Shown piece after piece: positions 33,622-44,660 of a stretch of 64,000 nt of DNA. The number at the start of each line of letters is the position of its first letter. Within the stretch, counting starts at the first letter, position 1. This DNA comes from Ceratobasidium sp. AG-K (taxonomy: Eukaryota; Basidiomycota; Agaricomycetes; Cantharellales; Ceratobasidiaceae). Below the pieces are notes generated by a model that saw only the letters and a program-made list of their open reading frames with translations, was not told the DNA's origin and searched no databases. The stretch covers positions 2,666,001 through 2,730,000 of the forward strand of contig JAWNGF010000004.1 in assembly GCA_037039685.1 (NCBI GenBank). The letters are read 5' to 3'. A program made the position numbers and the translations under genes.

Positions 33622-36408
33622 ATGCCTCTTACAAGCGCTTTCCCCTCAGACACTCGCTCATTTTCGGCCTCTGTCTCGACTACATCATCTCCGATCGTCG
33701 CCTCAACCTCAACCTCGAACAGCAGATCTCCTGAAACCCCTAGTTCAACGAGGGTCACCACCACAATTGGGTCTAGTTCAATCGCAAGCGAAGGTGGAGT
33801 GGGTGGATTGTCTGCGACCTCAGCGACGCGGGCTTCATCATTAGTTAATGCACCTGGTTCCGCTCCTGGTTCTACTTATTGGACACTTGCGTCTACCCAT
33901 GAGACTGGTAAGTGTTATGAACTAAAAGTTAAACAAGTTGCTAAATAGTATCTGTAGATACGCCAATACCGAGTTCTTCGCGTTCGACTAATACCAGGCC
34001 GTCAACTGCAACAGGTCACCGGGAGGGAGCCATTGACTTGTCGAGCGCCTCCGTCGCCCCGAGTCGTTCACGAGTTCGCCCCCTGTTTCAACTGTTTCCC
34101 TGCCCCTCCCAACGACAACAAGTGATCCCGACTTAGGCGCGCGTGAAACACATGAGCTCGTGGTTGATGTAGGCAATTGGTAATTATTTCCGAGTTGTCT
34201 GTCAAACCACATATTGATCTGGTGCATTCAGCGCGGAGATTGGTACACCTACGCTGGTTGATTTTCACCAGAATCGGCCCAACCTTACGTCGTTGGGGGA
34301 CGGCAAGTTTACGCTGATTATGGACGACCAGTACGATGACCTGGCTGGGTATAGTGCATATATTTTCATGGCGGACAATGGGGGCCGATGTGGTGGGCAA
34401 GGATGTAGGTTTCAATCAGCAAGCGACCGGGAGGAATCTGATTCATATGTGATTAGTATGCACTAGGGTCTATATCGAGTTTAGCGAGGGAGCTGGTATC
34501 AGTATGAGGATTACGAGAAATGGCGATGAAGGACTTACGATGTACCCGCTGAGTGTGTGGATGGACGATGCGGTCACCTGGGACGCTCAGCCGGCTGGTA
34601 CACCTGAAAGCGCTTCTCATTGCTGGGGGTGGACTAAGGAAGAATGTCCTAATTCATCCATAGTATGTACTAGCTCCAACCATCGTTAACTTGGATTAAG
34701 GCTTAGCTGTAGAGCGCAAACAGTCCCGAATGGACGATATATTCGAAATCCTCCACCGCCCGGGCGTTTATCACATTTTGTCCGCCCAATGGACCAGCTC
34801 TTTCGACTGTCGGCCAGAATCCAAACCCGCCGCCAGCTTTCGAGCCGGGGGCTTGGGAAACATGGATCTTGCTCCCGACGACCACAACAGTACCAATTTC
34901 GACATTTGTCTCTGCACATGCGCTCGGCGTTGGCACTGCAAGCATTACCAAACCGGCAGGCCCTCAACCAACAGCGTCCACCAAGTTGCCGCCCGGTTGT
35001 AGTTACCTCTTCACCTGTATCGCAGGCAACTCATTTATCTTAGAAGACCAAGTCTCCACGGCCGTTTCCGAGTTTAGCATACCATTGGGAGGTCCCTCCT
35101 CGCCGCTTAGCACATACATCAAGTTGGACACGATTACGACTGTGACCCTACCTACATATATGGGTGGCCCTACCAGTCCGGCGTTAACAAGCTGGATCGT
35201 GCAGAGCACGGATACAGCCCACTCGATGGTACGACCCGTATGGACGTTTGCTACACTGCCGTCTAGTTCGACGAGATCGGGGATGGCGAAACCGGTGTTG
35301 GCTACGATCACAGACTCGGCGGGGTCTGTCATGGTGACGACGATACAACCGAGTTCGACACCTCCGACTCAAGGCGTGCTTGTTAATGGCCAACCTATTG
35401 ATGCTATCACTGTGCCCTCTCCCTCCCAGAGCTACATCGTGACATCCTGGACGACGTGGATGGAAGTCAACGGGTCAACAGTACCCGCAATCGCGGGGCA
35501 AGTGGCAATCGAGACTACCGTACCGGTCACCTATGCGCTCGAATCCGATACAATCATCCCCATTGGTGCGCTCAGCTCTCTCAGCATCGAATCGATGCGT
35601 ACTAGCTTGCCTTCTTCGACATCTGCGGCAGCAAGAGGTGAGCCTAGTACAAGTAAACAGGGTACAATCGCTGCTGCGGTTGCAGGCACTATTGTTGGGC
35701 TTGCTCTAGGCAGCATATTGGTGTGGTTTATATGCTACAAAAGACGGAGGGCGCGCAGCGGAGATTACCTGGCACAAGGAAGCCTGAGTTGGGGAGGGAG
35801 TCGTGAAGGAGGATTGCTAGATTTAGATGGCGGGCCAAGAGAGAGGGAAGTGGATAGAGAAATGGTGGTGGAGCCATGGGCCCTGCCTGTGTCCGTTGCG
35901 ACAAGGAAGGGGCTTGAGAGCCTGAGCGCGAGTACAGGTGGGAGCTCCGATCTGGGCGGGTGTGGTGATGCTGGTACGTCTCCTGGGCCAATTCAATGGT
36001 TGAGGTGCTGACGACTGAGGTTGCGCAGGTCCCAGTCGAGATTCGGGGCCGGGGTCGGCCGAATCTGGACCAACCTCGCTGCAGTCTCACTCGCAGCCAC
36101 AAAGCGAACAACATCTACCTGTGACCGGAGCGCGAAGCGTTAAATCAGTCGCACTCAGGTCTTCTGGATCTCAGCCCCAACTCCAGACTCGATCCCTGTC
36201 TCGTTTACGAAGGTCTCAGCCTCTTAGACCAGAACAGGTACATCATCACGACGTAACGCTATCACACCCCTCTCAATCGTCACTTCCCACCTCATCCGAG
36301 GTCACTCCACCTACTCCCCCACCCTTACTCCCACGACGAACCGACAACGTCGAGCGATATAATGCGATCCCGCCGTTGTACAACGAGGAGTGGAGCACGA
36401 CTCGGTGA
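33622..36408 (+). CDS. Array paralogue B: Ser/Thr-rich one-pass membrane protein with PPxY tail
   Basis: The most complete member. ATG 33622 opens a Ser/Thr stalk. The conserved module spans about 34160-34840 with THELVVDVGN, EIGTPTLVD, NLTSLGDGKFTLIMDD, GRCGG, MYPLSVWMDDAVTWDAQPA, ASHCWGWTKEECPNSS and EWTIYSKSSTARAFITFCPP. Then TTTTVPISTFVSAHA, TSWTTWMEVNGSTVPAIAG, the helix AVAGTIVGLALGSILVWFIC with KRRRARSGDY, the cytoplasmic QGSLSWGGSREGGLLDLDGG and MVVEPWALPVSVATRK, a Gln/Ser/Pro-rich exon, and NAIPPLYNEEWSTTR before TGA. One base appears lost near 34060, where paralogue C has one more C. Introns sit at the same places as in A and C. Probably at the cell surface; role unknown. Confidence 0.72.
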
Positions 36409-36850
36409 TTGCCTTTTGACCGTTATCGGTGTGCCTTATGGCATTTTGTATTAGCATCTGTACAGCTACGGGATAATTTTCTGGAATCGAAGTGTTGTTC
36501 TTGTACCGACGCTATTTCCAGGACACCCCGATAGCGGGAATTTAGGCTCGGTGTATGCTATTATTCTGAATCTCAGACCCAGGGAAAGATTTTCAACTCG
36601 CGCATGTTACGCCTTGATAGCCCGGGCAGCTGCCAACGGAGATTGACGCACGGATAGTGCCGAGTGCAAAGTACAACAGGTTTTTCATGCTCGGTAACGG
36701 GACAACCAATGGACCTGGGCTGACTGATAGGAGTTCGCAGCAATAAGACATCATAATATCCGTTGGAGCTGCTTGGCTTGCTTAAAAATCGGTCGCATGG
36801 CCATGGATTGCAGGTGTGTATGTTGCGCAAATGAAAATGACGGACCATTC
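36409..36850. other. Array spacer after paralogue B
   Basis: The first 170 bases match the region after paralogue C (a motif around CTACGGGATAATTTTCTGGAAT and GTATGCTATTATTCTGAATCTC occurs in both), so the 3' flank was duplicated with the gene. No open gene is supported. Confidence 0.5.
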
Positions 36851-37215
36851 AGCTGCGAGTCCCAGAGCAAATGCAGGTACGAGTGCAAGCGGGTGCAGTT
36901 ATGGCTTTGTTGGCTAGCTTTCCGTACGTTTCAGACATCTGTGTATTGAGAATAACTGAAATCGGTCGAGACTCTACACCGGATTCTGGGCTGACTGAGT
37001 CTTTGAATACGCGTCAGAGAGGCCAAATTTCCAATGATCGGAATACATGTTAGGAAGGCTCCTTCTCGGTCCTAGTCTTGATATCAACCTCCGTCTTGAT
37101 CCTGCTCGCAATCCTTGCAGCCACAACGACCTGAGCTAATGTACTTCCGCTGTACATCAATCGCGAACCCTTCGAGTTCGTCCTATCCATTTGAGGCGGG
37201 CGTATCTCCGGTCCA
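36851..37215 (+). pseudogene. Array fragment D: mutated 3' piece of a paralogue A-like gene
   Basis: Aligns along its length with the 3' end of paralogue A (about 32581-32955), including GTTAGGAAGGCTCCTTCTCG in both. Differences are mostly C-to-T or G-to-A and turn several CAG/CAA codons into TAG/TGA. The membrane part and the PPxY exon end are absent. Not expressed as protein from this frame. Confidence 0.7.
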
Positions 37216-37534
37216 ATTAATGTTTATAACATAACGGATTTTGTATGGATACCGGATGCTTTTCGGAATTGGGCTTGTAGGTCAGTGGGATCGGCGACAG
37301 AGTTATATCAACTCCATGCTGACCTGTTATTTGAACAATTTATCAGGAGCTTTACGGATACTTTGTTGTCATTCCATCAGTTCGCTTTAGAGATATCCTG
37401 GCAAAATGTTTTAAACTAAAATTTAGACTGGTGGCACGAGTTACACGTGATGCTTGTGCCAAGACGACCATGTTATTTCATACCACCGTCAAAGCCATTC
37501 GTTTCTGTCGTCCGCTTCGGTTTTATCACCTCCA

Positions 37535-40084
37535 ATGATCACTCCAGCCTCGAGCACTATAGCTGTTGAAAGCTCGAGCTCAACATGGACTACTTCCGCA
37601 ATCGGAACTGGTTCGATCAACACTGGTTCGATCGAGACTGATTCAATCGAGACTGGGATTGAAAAGAGTGGGTTGTCTACTCCCTCAATGGCGCTACCCT
37701 CGGCGTCGAGCCATGCACTCAATACCGCCACTCAGACACCCATTTCTACACATGCAACTAGTAAGTACGCATTTCTTGCACATTAGGCAATATCGTGATA
37801 ATGTCTATAGACACGCGAACACCCATTCTGTCGCGTTCGATTGATACATCATCCAAGCTTCAACTACGGACCATCAGGGGGGAACCACAAGCCTATCGAG
37901 CGCCTTACTTGTCCCCGAGTTGTTCACAGGCTCATCTTCGGTTTCAACCACCTCCCTCCCCCTTCCCAACGACAATAAGTGGGCCTACCTTAGACACACG
38001 TGAAACACACGAGCTCGTGATCGACGTGGGTAATTGGTAAATTTTCAAGTCGTCCCGCTGAGTCGCGTATTGATGGAGTGCATTTAGTGGGGGATATTGG
38101 CACGCCCATAGTTATCAACGACAAAGGCAATCGTATCGAATTGACGTCGTTGGGCGACGGCAGGTTTACAATGACAATCAGTGAGCGAACCTATTACGAT
38201 ACCAGGTTCTTGGCTGCTTCCATGGCAGACGATGGCGGCAGATGTGGCCAGCATGCGGGTGAGTTCCCAATCAAGCGAGCGCCCAGGAACTCACTAATTC
38301 ATGTTGCGATCCAGAGTGCCCCACCGTTGTTATTCGTTTGGGTGACGGCACCGGAATTCGTATGACCATTTCGAGTAGTGGCGAGAGCGGACATACAATG
38401 TATCCGCTAAGTATATGGATGGACGACGGGGTTACTTGGGATGCTCGGCCGGCCCATTCGTCTGAGACTGCTTCGCACTGCTGGGGGTGGACCGAGGAAG
38501 AGTGTCCCAACTCACATAATGTATGTGCCTATTCTGGCCATGATGTACCCAACTTGACGCTTGAGTATAGGGCAGAAACTTCCTCTCTGGACCATCTCAT
38601 CAGAATCGTCCACAGCCCGAGCGTTTGTTACATTTTGCCCACCCAATGGACCAGATCTTTCCAGTGTTGGAGAAAACCCAAGTCCGGCTAGAGGACCTCC
38701 GAGAGCATGGGCTGTATTACCAACAACAATAACTGTACCCGTTTCGACGTTCATTTCAGCTGCGTCTCTCGAACCCCCGAAAGTACTTCCCCCCGCGCCG
38801 ACGACCTACATTAACTTGGACGTGACTTCAACCGTACTCCTCCCTACATTTGTGGTCGAGCCTGCTAACCCGGTGCTGACGAGCTGGATTGTGAGGAGTA
38901 CGAATCCAACCCGGTCAAAGGTTCAGTCCGCATGGACGTTTGCTACGTTGTCGCCCAGTTCGTCAGGGTTGAGAATGATGGAGCCGGTATTGGCCACGGT
39001 CACAGATTTGGTGGGATCTGCCGTCGTAACGACGATACAACCTAGCTCAACACCTTCGACTCAGGATATGCTCGTCGACGACCTAATGGCCAATTCCTCT
39101 CCCTCCCAGAAATATATCATAACGTCCTGGACAACGTGGATGACAGTCGACGGATCGACAGTACCCGCAATCGCGGGGCAGGCGGCAATCGAGACTACCG
39201 TACCGGTCACTATGCGCTCGAGTCCGATACAATTATCCCTGTCGGTGCGCTCAGCTCTCTCAGCATCGAATCGATGCGTACTGCTTCGCCTTCCCCAACA
39301 TCTGAGGCAGCAAGAGATGAACCCGGCGCAAGTAAACGAGGTACAATTGCCGCTGTGGTTGTAGGCACTATTGTTGGACTTGCTCTAGGCAGCATATTGG
39401 TGTGGTTTGTATGCTACAAAAGACGGAGGAGGGCGCGCAGTGGAGATTACCTGGCACAAGGAACCTGAGCTGGGGAGAGAGTCGTGATGGAGGATTACTG
39501 GACCTAGATGGCGGGACGAGAGGGAGAGAGGTGGATAGGGAAACGGTGATGCAGCCATGGGTCCCGCCTGTGTCTGTTACGAGGAGAAAGGAGTTTGAGA
39601 GCCTGGGCGCGAGTGGGAATGGGAGCTCTGATGCGGGCGGATGTGGTATTGCTGGTATGACTCCTGGTCCATTTTCAACAGTGAGAGGTGCTGATGACAA
39701 CGGGTGAGTAGGCCCTAGTCGAGAACCGCGGTCTGGATTGGCCGGATCTGGACCAACTTCATCGCAGTCACGGTCGCAAACACAAAGCGAACAATCATCA
39801 ACTTGACTAGGGGTGCGAAGCGGTAAATCCGCCATGTCCGGGCCTTCTGGATCCCAGCCCCAACCCCAAGCTCAATCCCTGTCCCATTCACGAAGGTCTC
39901 AACCTCCTGGAGCGGGACAAGTGCATCATCACGATGTAACACTATCGCACCTCTCGGAATCTCCGCCTCCTATTTCATCCGAGGTCGCTCCACCTATACT
40001 CTCACTCCTACGGCGAGCCGAAAACGTCGAGCAATATAATGCAATCCCGCCACTGTACAACGAGAGTGGAGCACCACTCGGTGA
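37535..40084 (+). pseudogene. Array paralogue C: membrane protein gene with several one-base losses
   Basis: Same order as B: Ser/Thr stalk from ATG 37535, module 38000-38690 (THELVIDVGN, DIGTPIVIND, GRCGQHAG, MYPLSIWMDDGVTWDARPA, ASHCWGWTEEECPNS, STARAFVTFCPPNGPDLSS), TSWTTWMTVDGSTVPAIAG, helix VVVGTIVGLALGSILVWFVC, KRRRRARSGDY, MQPWVPPVSVTRRK, and NAIPPLYNE near 40060. Direct comparison with B shows single bases missing near 39210 (GTCAC-TATG against GTCACCTATG), 39463 (GGAA-CCTGAG against GGAAGCCTGAG) and 40065 (CGAGAGTGG against CGAGGAGTGG); an in-frame TGA lies near 39805. As written it cannot make the full tail. If the losses are assembly errors only the TGA remains. Confidence 0.66.
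37607..37651 (+). repeat. 15-bp minisatellite, three units, in paralogue C stalk
   Basis: Units 37607-37621, 37622-37636 and 37637-37651 each encode a (T)GSI(N/E)T or TDSIET step, lengthening the Ser/Thr stalk. Not present in A or B. Confidence 0.85.
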
Positions 40085-40269
40085 TTGTGGCCTGGCCGTT
40101 GTTGGCGTACTTCAAAACAGTTTGTATTAGCTTTTGTACAACTACGGGATAATTTTCTGGAATTGGGTACTGTGATTCTATCGGCACTATTTCTTGGCCC
40201 ACCACGACAGAGGAATTTTGGACTGGGTGTATGCTATTATTCTGAATCTCGGACCCAGGGAAACATTTT

Positions 40270-40850
40270 CAACTATAGATAGGGATATGATTATGGAGCC
40301 GTGGGTTGCGTCTGTGTCTATTGCAAGAAGGGAGGATGGTCCAAACGGGAACGCGGGTCCGTTTGAAACTCCTGGCTCGAGTGGTTATAATGTTGCTGGT
40401 GCATCTTCATGTCCTTTCCGAGGTCAGAGGCATTAATAAGGTAGCTAAGCAGGTCCAGGTTAGGAATCCGAGCCTAGATCGGCTGGACCTGACCTAACCT
40501 TATCACAGTAGTGGCTTCGACCATCCACCGGACAAAAGTTTCCCGCTCCTGGAGCGTGGACTAGGAAAGCTGCGGTTCATGTCCGTTCTCGATCGGATGC
40601 CTAGTCCTGATCCCAGCCTCAATCGCCACCCTATCCTCAACCTCGACCTGAATCCCCGCCCTCAACGCGGTCACAACCATTCCGGTCTGTAGGTTCGACA
40701 CCAATACGGCACTACAATCGGGCTCCCCCGGATATCTCTAATGCCCCATCCGAAGCTATTGCTGTCATACACGGACTTCGACAACTACGAGAAACATCGA
40801 GCGATATAACGCAATTCCACTGTTGCACAACAAAGCATGCGTATGAGAAC
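40270..40850 (+). pseudogene. Array fragment E: degenerate 3' piece of the membrane-protein family
   Basis: Begins with a segment reading DMIMEPWVASVSIARRED, the family's cytoplasmic motif, and ends near 40830 with IERYNAIPLLHNK, a decayed IPPLYNE. The stretch between has Pro/Gln-rich remnants and stops. No helix or ectodomain is present. Confidence 0.62.
40450..40500. repeat. Inverted repeat in fragment E
   Basis: CAGGTCCAG at 40450-40458 pairs with CTGGACCTG at 40483-40491, and AGGTTAGG at 40457-40464 pairs with CCTAACCT at 40493-40500; the two overlapping arms make a hairpin with a loop of about 24 bases. Confidence 0.6.
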
Positions 40851-42164
40851 ATGTCGATGATGATGATGATAAATCTTGGATTTGTAAACCGCCGGTAGCC
40901 AAAGGTGGCGAGACGCGGGTGTAATGTACATCGCAGACATGTAACGGTAACGAGAGCTAACGAGATTGCGATGCACGTCCGAGGAGGGCAGTGCAGGAAA
41001 GGTCAGGGAGGAGGTGGGGGAGAGCAGTACAAGGGAGGCAACACAGGAGAGACGAGCAGAGAGAAAGTCCGTGGGAGGTCAGAGGACCGAAAAAAGAGAA
41101 AGGAGACAAAAAAGGGGGCATAATCATAGGGGTCGGGATTTGTCGAAGGCTCCGGTGGCCTGGATGAATCGTGCGATGGCGTCGATGCCTTTCCTAGTAC
41201 CCGAGAACATGTCGATAAGTATCATCAAGTTGATTAGTAATCACATGGAGTTGGCGATGGGGTTTGAAGTGGTGTATGCGGCCTTGTTGTGTAGTCTCAC
41301 GGCTGGGTGTAAATGCACCTGAATTGTTGCCAGTACCCCTTCAAATCGACGATGATCCCATCCAAATGCCACCCTAACTCTCATGACCCTACTTTACAGC
41401 TGAAGTGAATTCTGTGTTCCGCGGCAGTAAAACCACCTCGTATACTAGCCTTGTTGTAGGTTACGCTCAAGGCGTTGGTACTGCTCGTGTAAGATATGCG
41501 GGTTTCAAAATAATGGCACAGCCGTATGGCCTGGTATCTTTCTCACCTCGCAACTTCTTCTCGTCTGTTACCTCGATGTATAACTCGCTCACGTCTTCTC
41601 AGCACTCAAAACGACTGGTGCTCCTTTGTGGTGTGTCTCGTAGTCAACTTTCTCACTCGTATGAGGCGCTTGCCACAACCAAACCAATGCAAACCCGCTC
41701 CTTAGTCGTTCGCATCGTCAAGCCCGCGGAGCAAGGGGATCTCGGATCAGAGTCGGTGAAACACTCTTGATATCATGCCTGGTTCGAGGATTGCTTTCAT
41801 TAGTGACATCAATATTAGTCGGCCACCCTTCCTGTGCTTCCTACTTGCAAGCTGAAGGGCAAGCCGGGAAACCGTGGTCTGTAGCACTCGACCGTTCGTA
41901 CACCGAGCGTGGCATTCTTCCCGGGATCAGAATCAATGGACGAGTCTTTTGTTGTACTTTCGGGGCTTTGACACTGCTGGCTATCGCGCAGTACTCCAAC
42001 AGGGTGTAATTTCTTTCTGGGGATCCTTGACAAAGGACAAAATCGGAATTGACTACCTAGCTGTGTGCGGAAGGCACTGGGTACAAGTGATGCCCGAAAC
42101 CGCATTGATGAAGACAAGTTTTAAAAAAGTATAGCTGAAGGCTCTCTTCTCTCGAACGACGTTG
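40851..42164. other. Spacer with purine tract and unassigned open frames
   Basis: Bases 40980-41120 are strongly purine-rich on the plus strand. An open frame at 41405-41770 (GSKTTSYTSLVVGYAQGVG) and another at 41874-42134 match nothing I know. This stretch sits where the ectodomain exons of the last array member should be. Confidence 0.4.
41124..41220 (-). other. Possible C-terminal remnant of a non-LTR retroelement
   Basis: A short minus-strand reading MFSGTRKGIDAIARFI then QATGAFDKSRPL and a stop resembles the closing FI..TG(A/R)F motif of fungal LINE polyproteins. The purine tract next to it would be the pyrimidine-rich 3' region on that strand. Nothing upstream of it could be recognised, so this is weak. 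Confidence 0.22.
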
Positions 42165-43764
42165 TGTAGCGGACCATTTCAACGGGCTGTACTCTGTCAT
42201 CAACTGCACGCTCCTCTTTACTATCCTTCTCGACTAGAGTACCTCGAACGAATAACTCGATCTTGATCAGATCTATCATTGCCGTGCCTAGTTCAACTGC
42301 GTCTACTGTGTTTGAGACCGCCTTACCAGACCAACTCCCTATTATTGACTCCGAGTTTACTGGTCCTCTGGGGGCGGCGGCATCACCGACCAAGGCGACC
42401 TACGTCAAGCTACACACAACTACGACCTTGCCTGTCACAATACTTTTGGCCAGGGGTACTAGCCCAACGCTATCTAACCGAGTTGCGGATAGTATAGATT
42501 CCGCGCCAATGACAACTACATCTGGGTCAGCATTTTCAACTTCGCATTCGGGCACAAGTTCAACAGGTTGGACATGGGCGGGAGCTGAGAGCCCAACCGC
42601 TACCACCACTGTCATGGGCTCGATTACAGCAACGACCGTACGGCCCAGTGCGAGCTCTTCGACTTGGGGCACTCTCACCACTGATCCCATGTCCCACACC
42701 ATAATCACTCACTCCGATGCCATGATTACTCCTTCCCCTTCCAGTTACGCCGTGACTTCCTGGACGATATGGACCGAAGTCAATGGGGCCACCACGCCGG
42801 CAATTGTGAGAGTAGAGAGCATTGGCACTAATCGTGCCGATAACATACGCGGTTCAGGACGGTACACTGATTCCCTTGGAGTCACTCAGCTCCACTCGCG
42901 GCGCCATGTCTTCCTCCACTCCCGGAGGAACCCATGCCAAAGAGGTGGCCAAAAATCGAAAGATAATCGCTGGAGTGGTTGCGGGCACGGTCGTTGGGCT
43001 TACACTAGGTATTATACTGGTGTGGTTGATATGTTACAAGAGACGGAGAGTGAGAACCCGGGACTACCTGGCGCAAGGAAGCCAAAGTTGGGGAGGGAGT
43101 CGAGAGGGCGGATTGTTAGATTTGAATAGCGGAACGAGGGTGAGGGACGTAGATAGGGAGATGGTCGTAGAACCGTGGGTTATGCCCGTGTCGGTTAGGG
43201 GGAGAAAGGACGTCGAGAGCTTAAGTGCGAGCCCGCACCCCGGTTCTGGTGTGGGCGGGAATATCGGTAAAAGTGCAGGCGGAGACAGATCTCTTGCTTC
43301 CAGTAGGTGTTTTATTTCTTTCAGGAATTAAAATCACAGCTAATGGTGGGTTAGTTCCCAGCTCGCAACCTAGTTCAAAGTTAACGAAATCTGGACCAAC
43401 CGCGCAATCGCAACTCCGGTTATCGGTTGAACAGACCTCGCCCGCAGCAACAATACGAAGCAAGATATCCGTCACACAGACCCATCCTCAACCCCATCCC
43501 CAGTCTCAGTCTCAGCCCCAGTCTCATTCTCGATCTCAACCTCGAGGGGCAGGACAAGCACTCCCTCCCAATGTGGCACTCTCAAGCTCTGCCCTGTCAG
43601 CACCTTACACAGAGGGCAATCTACCCTCACAAACACTTCGAGATCTAGGGCAAGTAGAAAATACCGAACGGTATAATCCGATCCCACCTTCGTATAACGA
43701 AGTGTGGAAAACAACCAATGATTTTGCATTCCTGTCCCTTTGTTTCGCTAGGAGTATTTTATGA
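42165..43764 (+). CDS. Array paralogue F: 5'-altered member of the PPxY membrane-protein family
   Basis: Begins within the homologue of the last ectodomain exon (LSSTARSSLLSF corresponds to KSSTARAYVSFC), then SEFTGPLGAAASPTKATYVK, a Thr-rich stalk, VTSWTIWTEVNGATTPAI, the helix VVAGTVVGLTLGIILVWLIC, KRRRVRTRDYLAQGSQSWGG, SREGGLLDLNSG, MVVEPWVMPVSVRGRKD, and NPIPPSYNEVWKTT. PPSY preserves the PPxY form. It ends at the stop near 43764. One base seems lost near 42824. The first ectodomain exons with the CWGW and ECPN motifs are not found, so this member is truncated, replaced upstream, or too diverged to see. Confidence 0.55.
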
Positions 43765-44660
43765 CGGACTCTTTCGTATCGGTGTCGGGCGCTCTTGGAT
43801 GATTAGTCTGTATTTTTATTTTTAATGTATCTCTTAAACTAATCGAGATCTTGGGGGGTAAAATTGAAGTTGAGTGTATGCTATCCTTTTACCTCCGTCG
43901 GCGATCTTACGCGCATATACGCCTTCGTTTTCGGTCGACATATCTTCTATTCATCCTAGGAAAAAACCACTGCAAAAGCTGTCCCTCAAAATCGTACGAA
44001 CCAGACTTTCAAGTACGTATTGTCCCCACATCAAAACACACCCATCGGAGCCGCGTTAAATTAGTGATTTCCTTGGAATCAGCACTTATGCTTGTAAAAT
44101 CGGGTGTTACTCAGTGGTAGCCTGCTTTTGGCTGGATCCATACAAGAAGTGGATTGCATGTCGATTCCTACCGAGCATGGGTGTATTATTTGCTTCCGAC
44201 GGGGATTCTAGGCTCCAGCTTGGACCCCCTACTGTACTTGGACATCCTATCTCTATACTGCCACAATCGCAATACTGTATCTTTACTAGCAGGTTCGCAA
44301 GGTGCTTAGCGTGTGAGGTTCTCCTGTGCATACCAATGGGTCTCGGTTGGAAAATGGTGGCGGCACTGTGGTCTCCAGTGTAAGTGGTTTACCCTTCGAC
44401 TTGCCGTTAGCTTATAATCATTATTAGCCTCTTGAAAGAAGGATGTGATGTTGACATCAGGTATACCATTTCCGCTACGTTGCGCTTGGGGTGGGCAATT
44501 TGGGCAGTGGGTTGACGCTTTGTTACTCTCGGATCGTAGTCAGCCTCAAGCGCTCCAATCGCAAACGGAACAGGAAATCGCTAACCCTTTTACGGCTCTT
44601 CAATGGACAAAGATTTACGGGTTCGTCTTTGGTGTAGCCCTGTGAACGCTACGGTATCGA
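43765..44660. other. Stretch after the array, no supported gene
   Basis: An open stretch at 44114-44383 (MGVLFASDGDSRLQLGPPTV) with a possible donor after it may belong with the open frame at 44661, but the joins do not convince. Confidence 0.3.
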
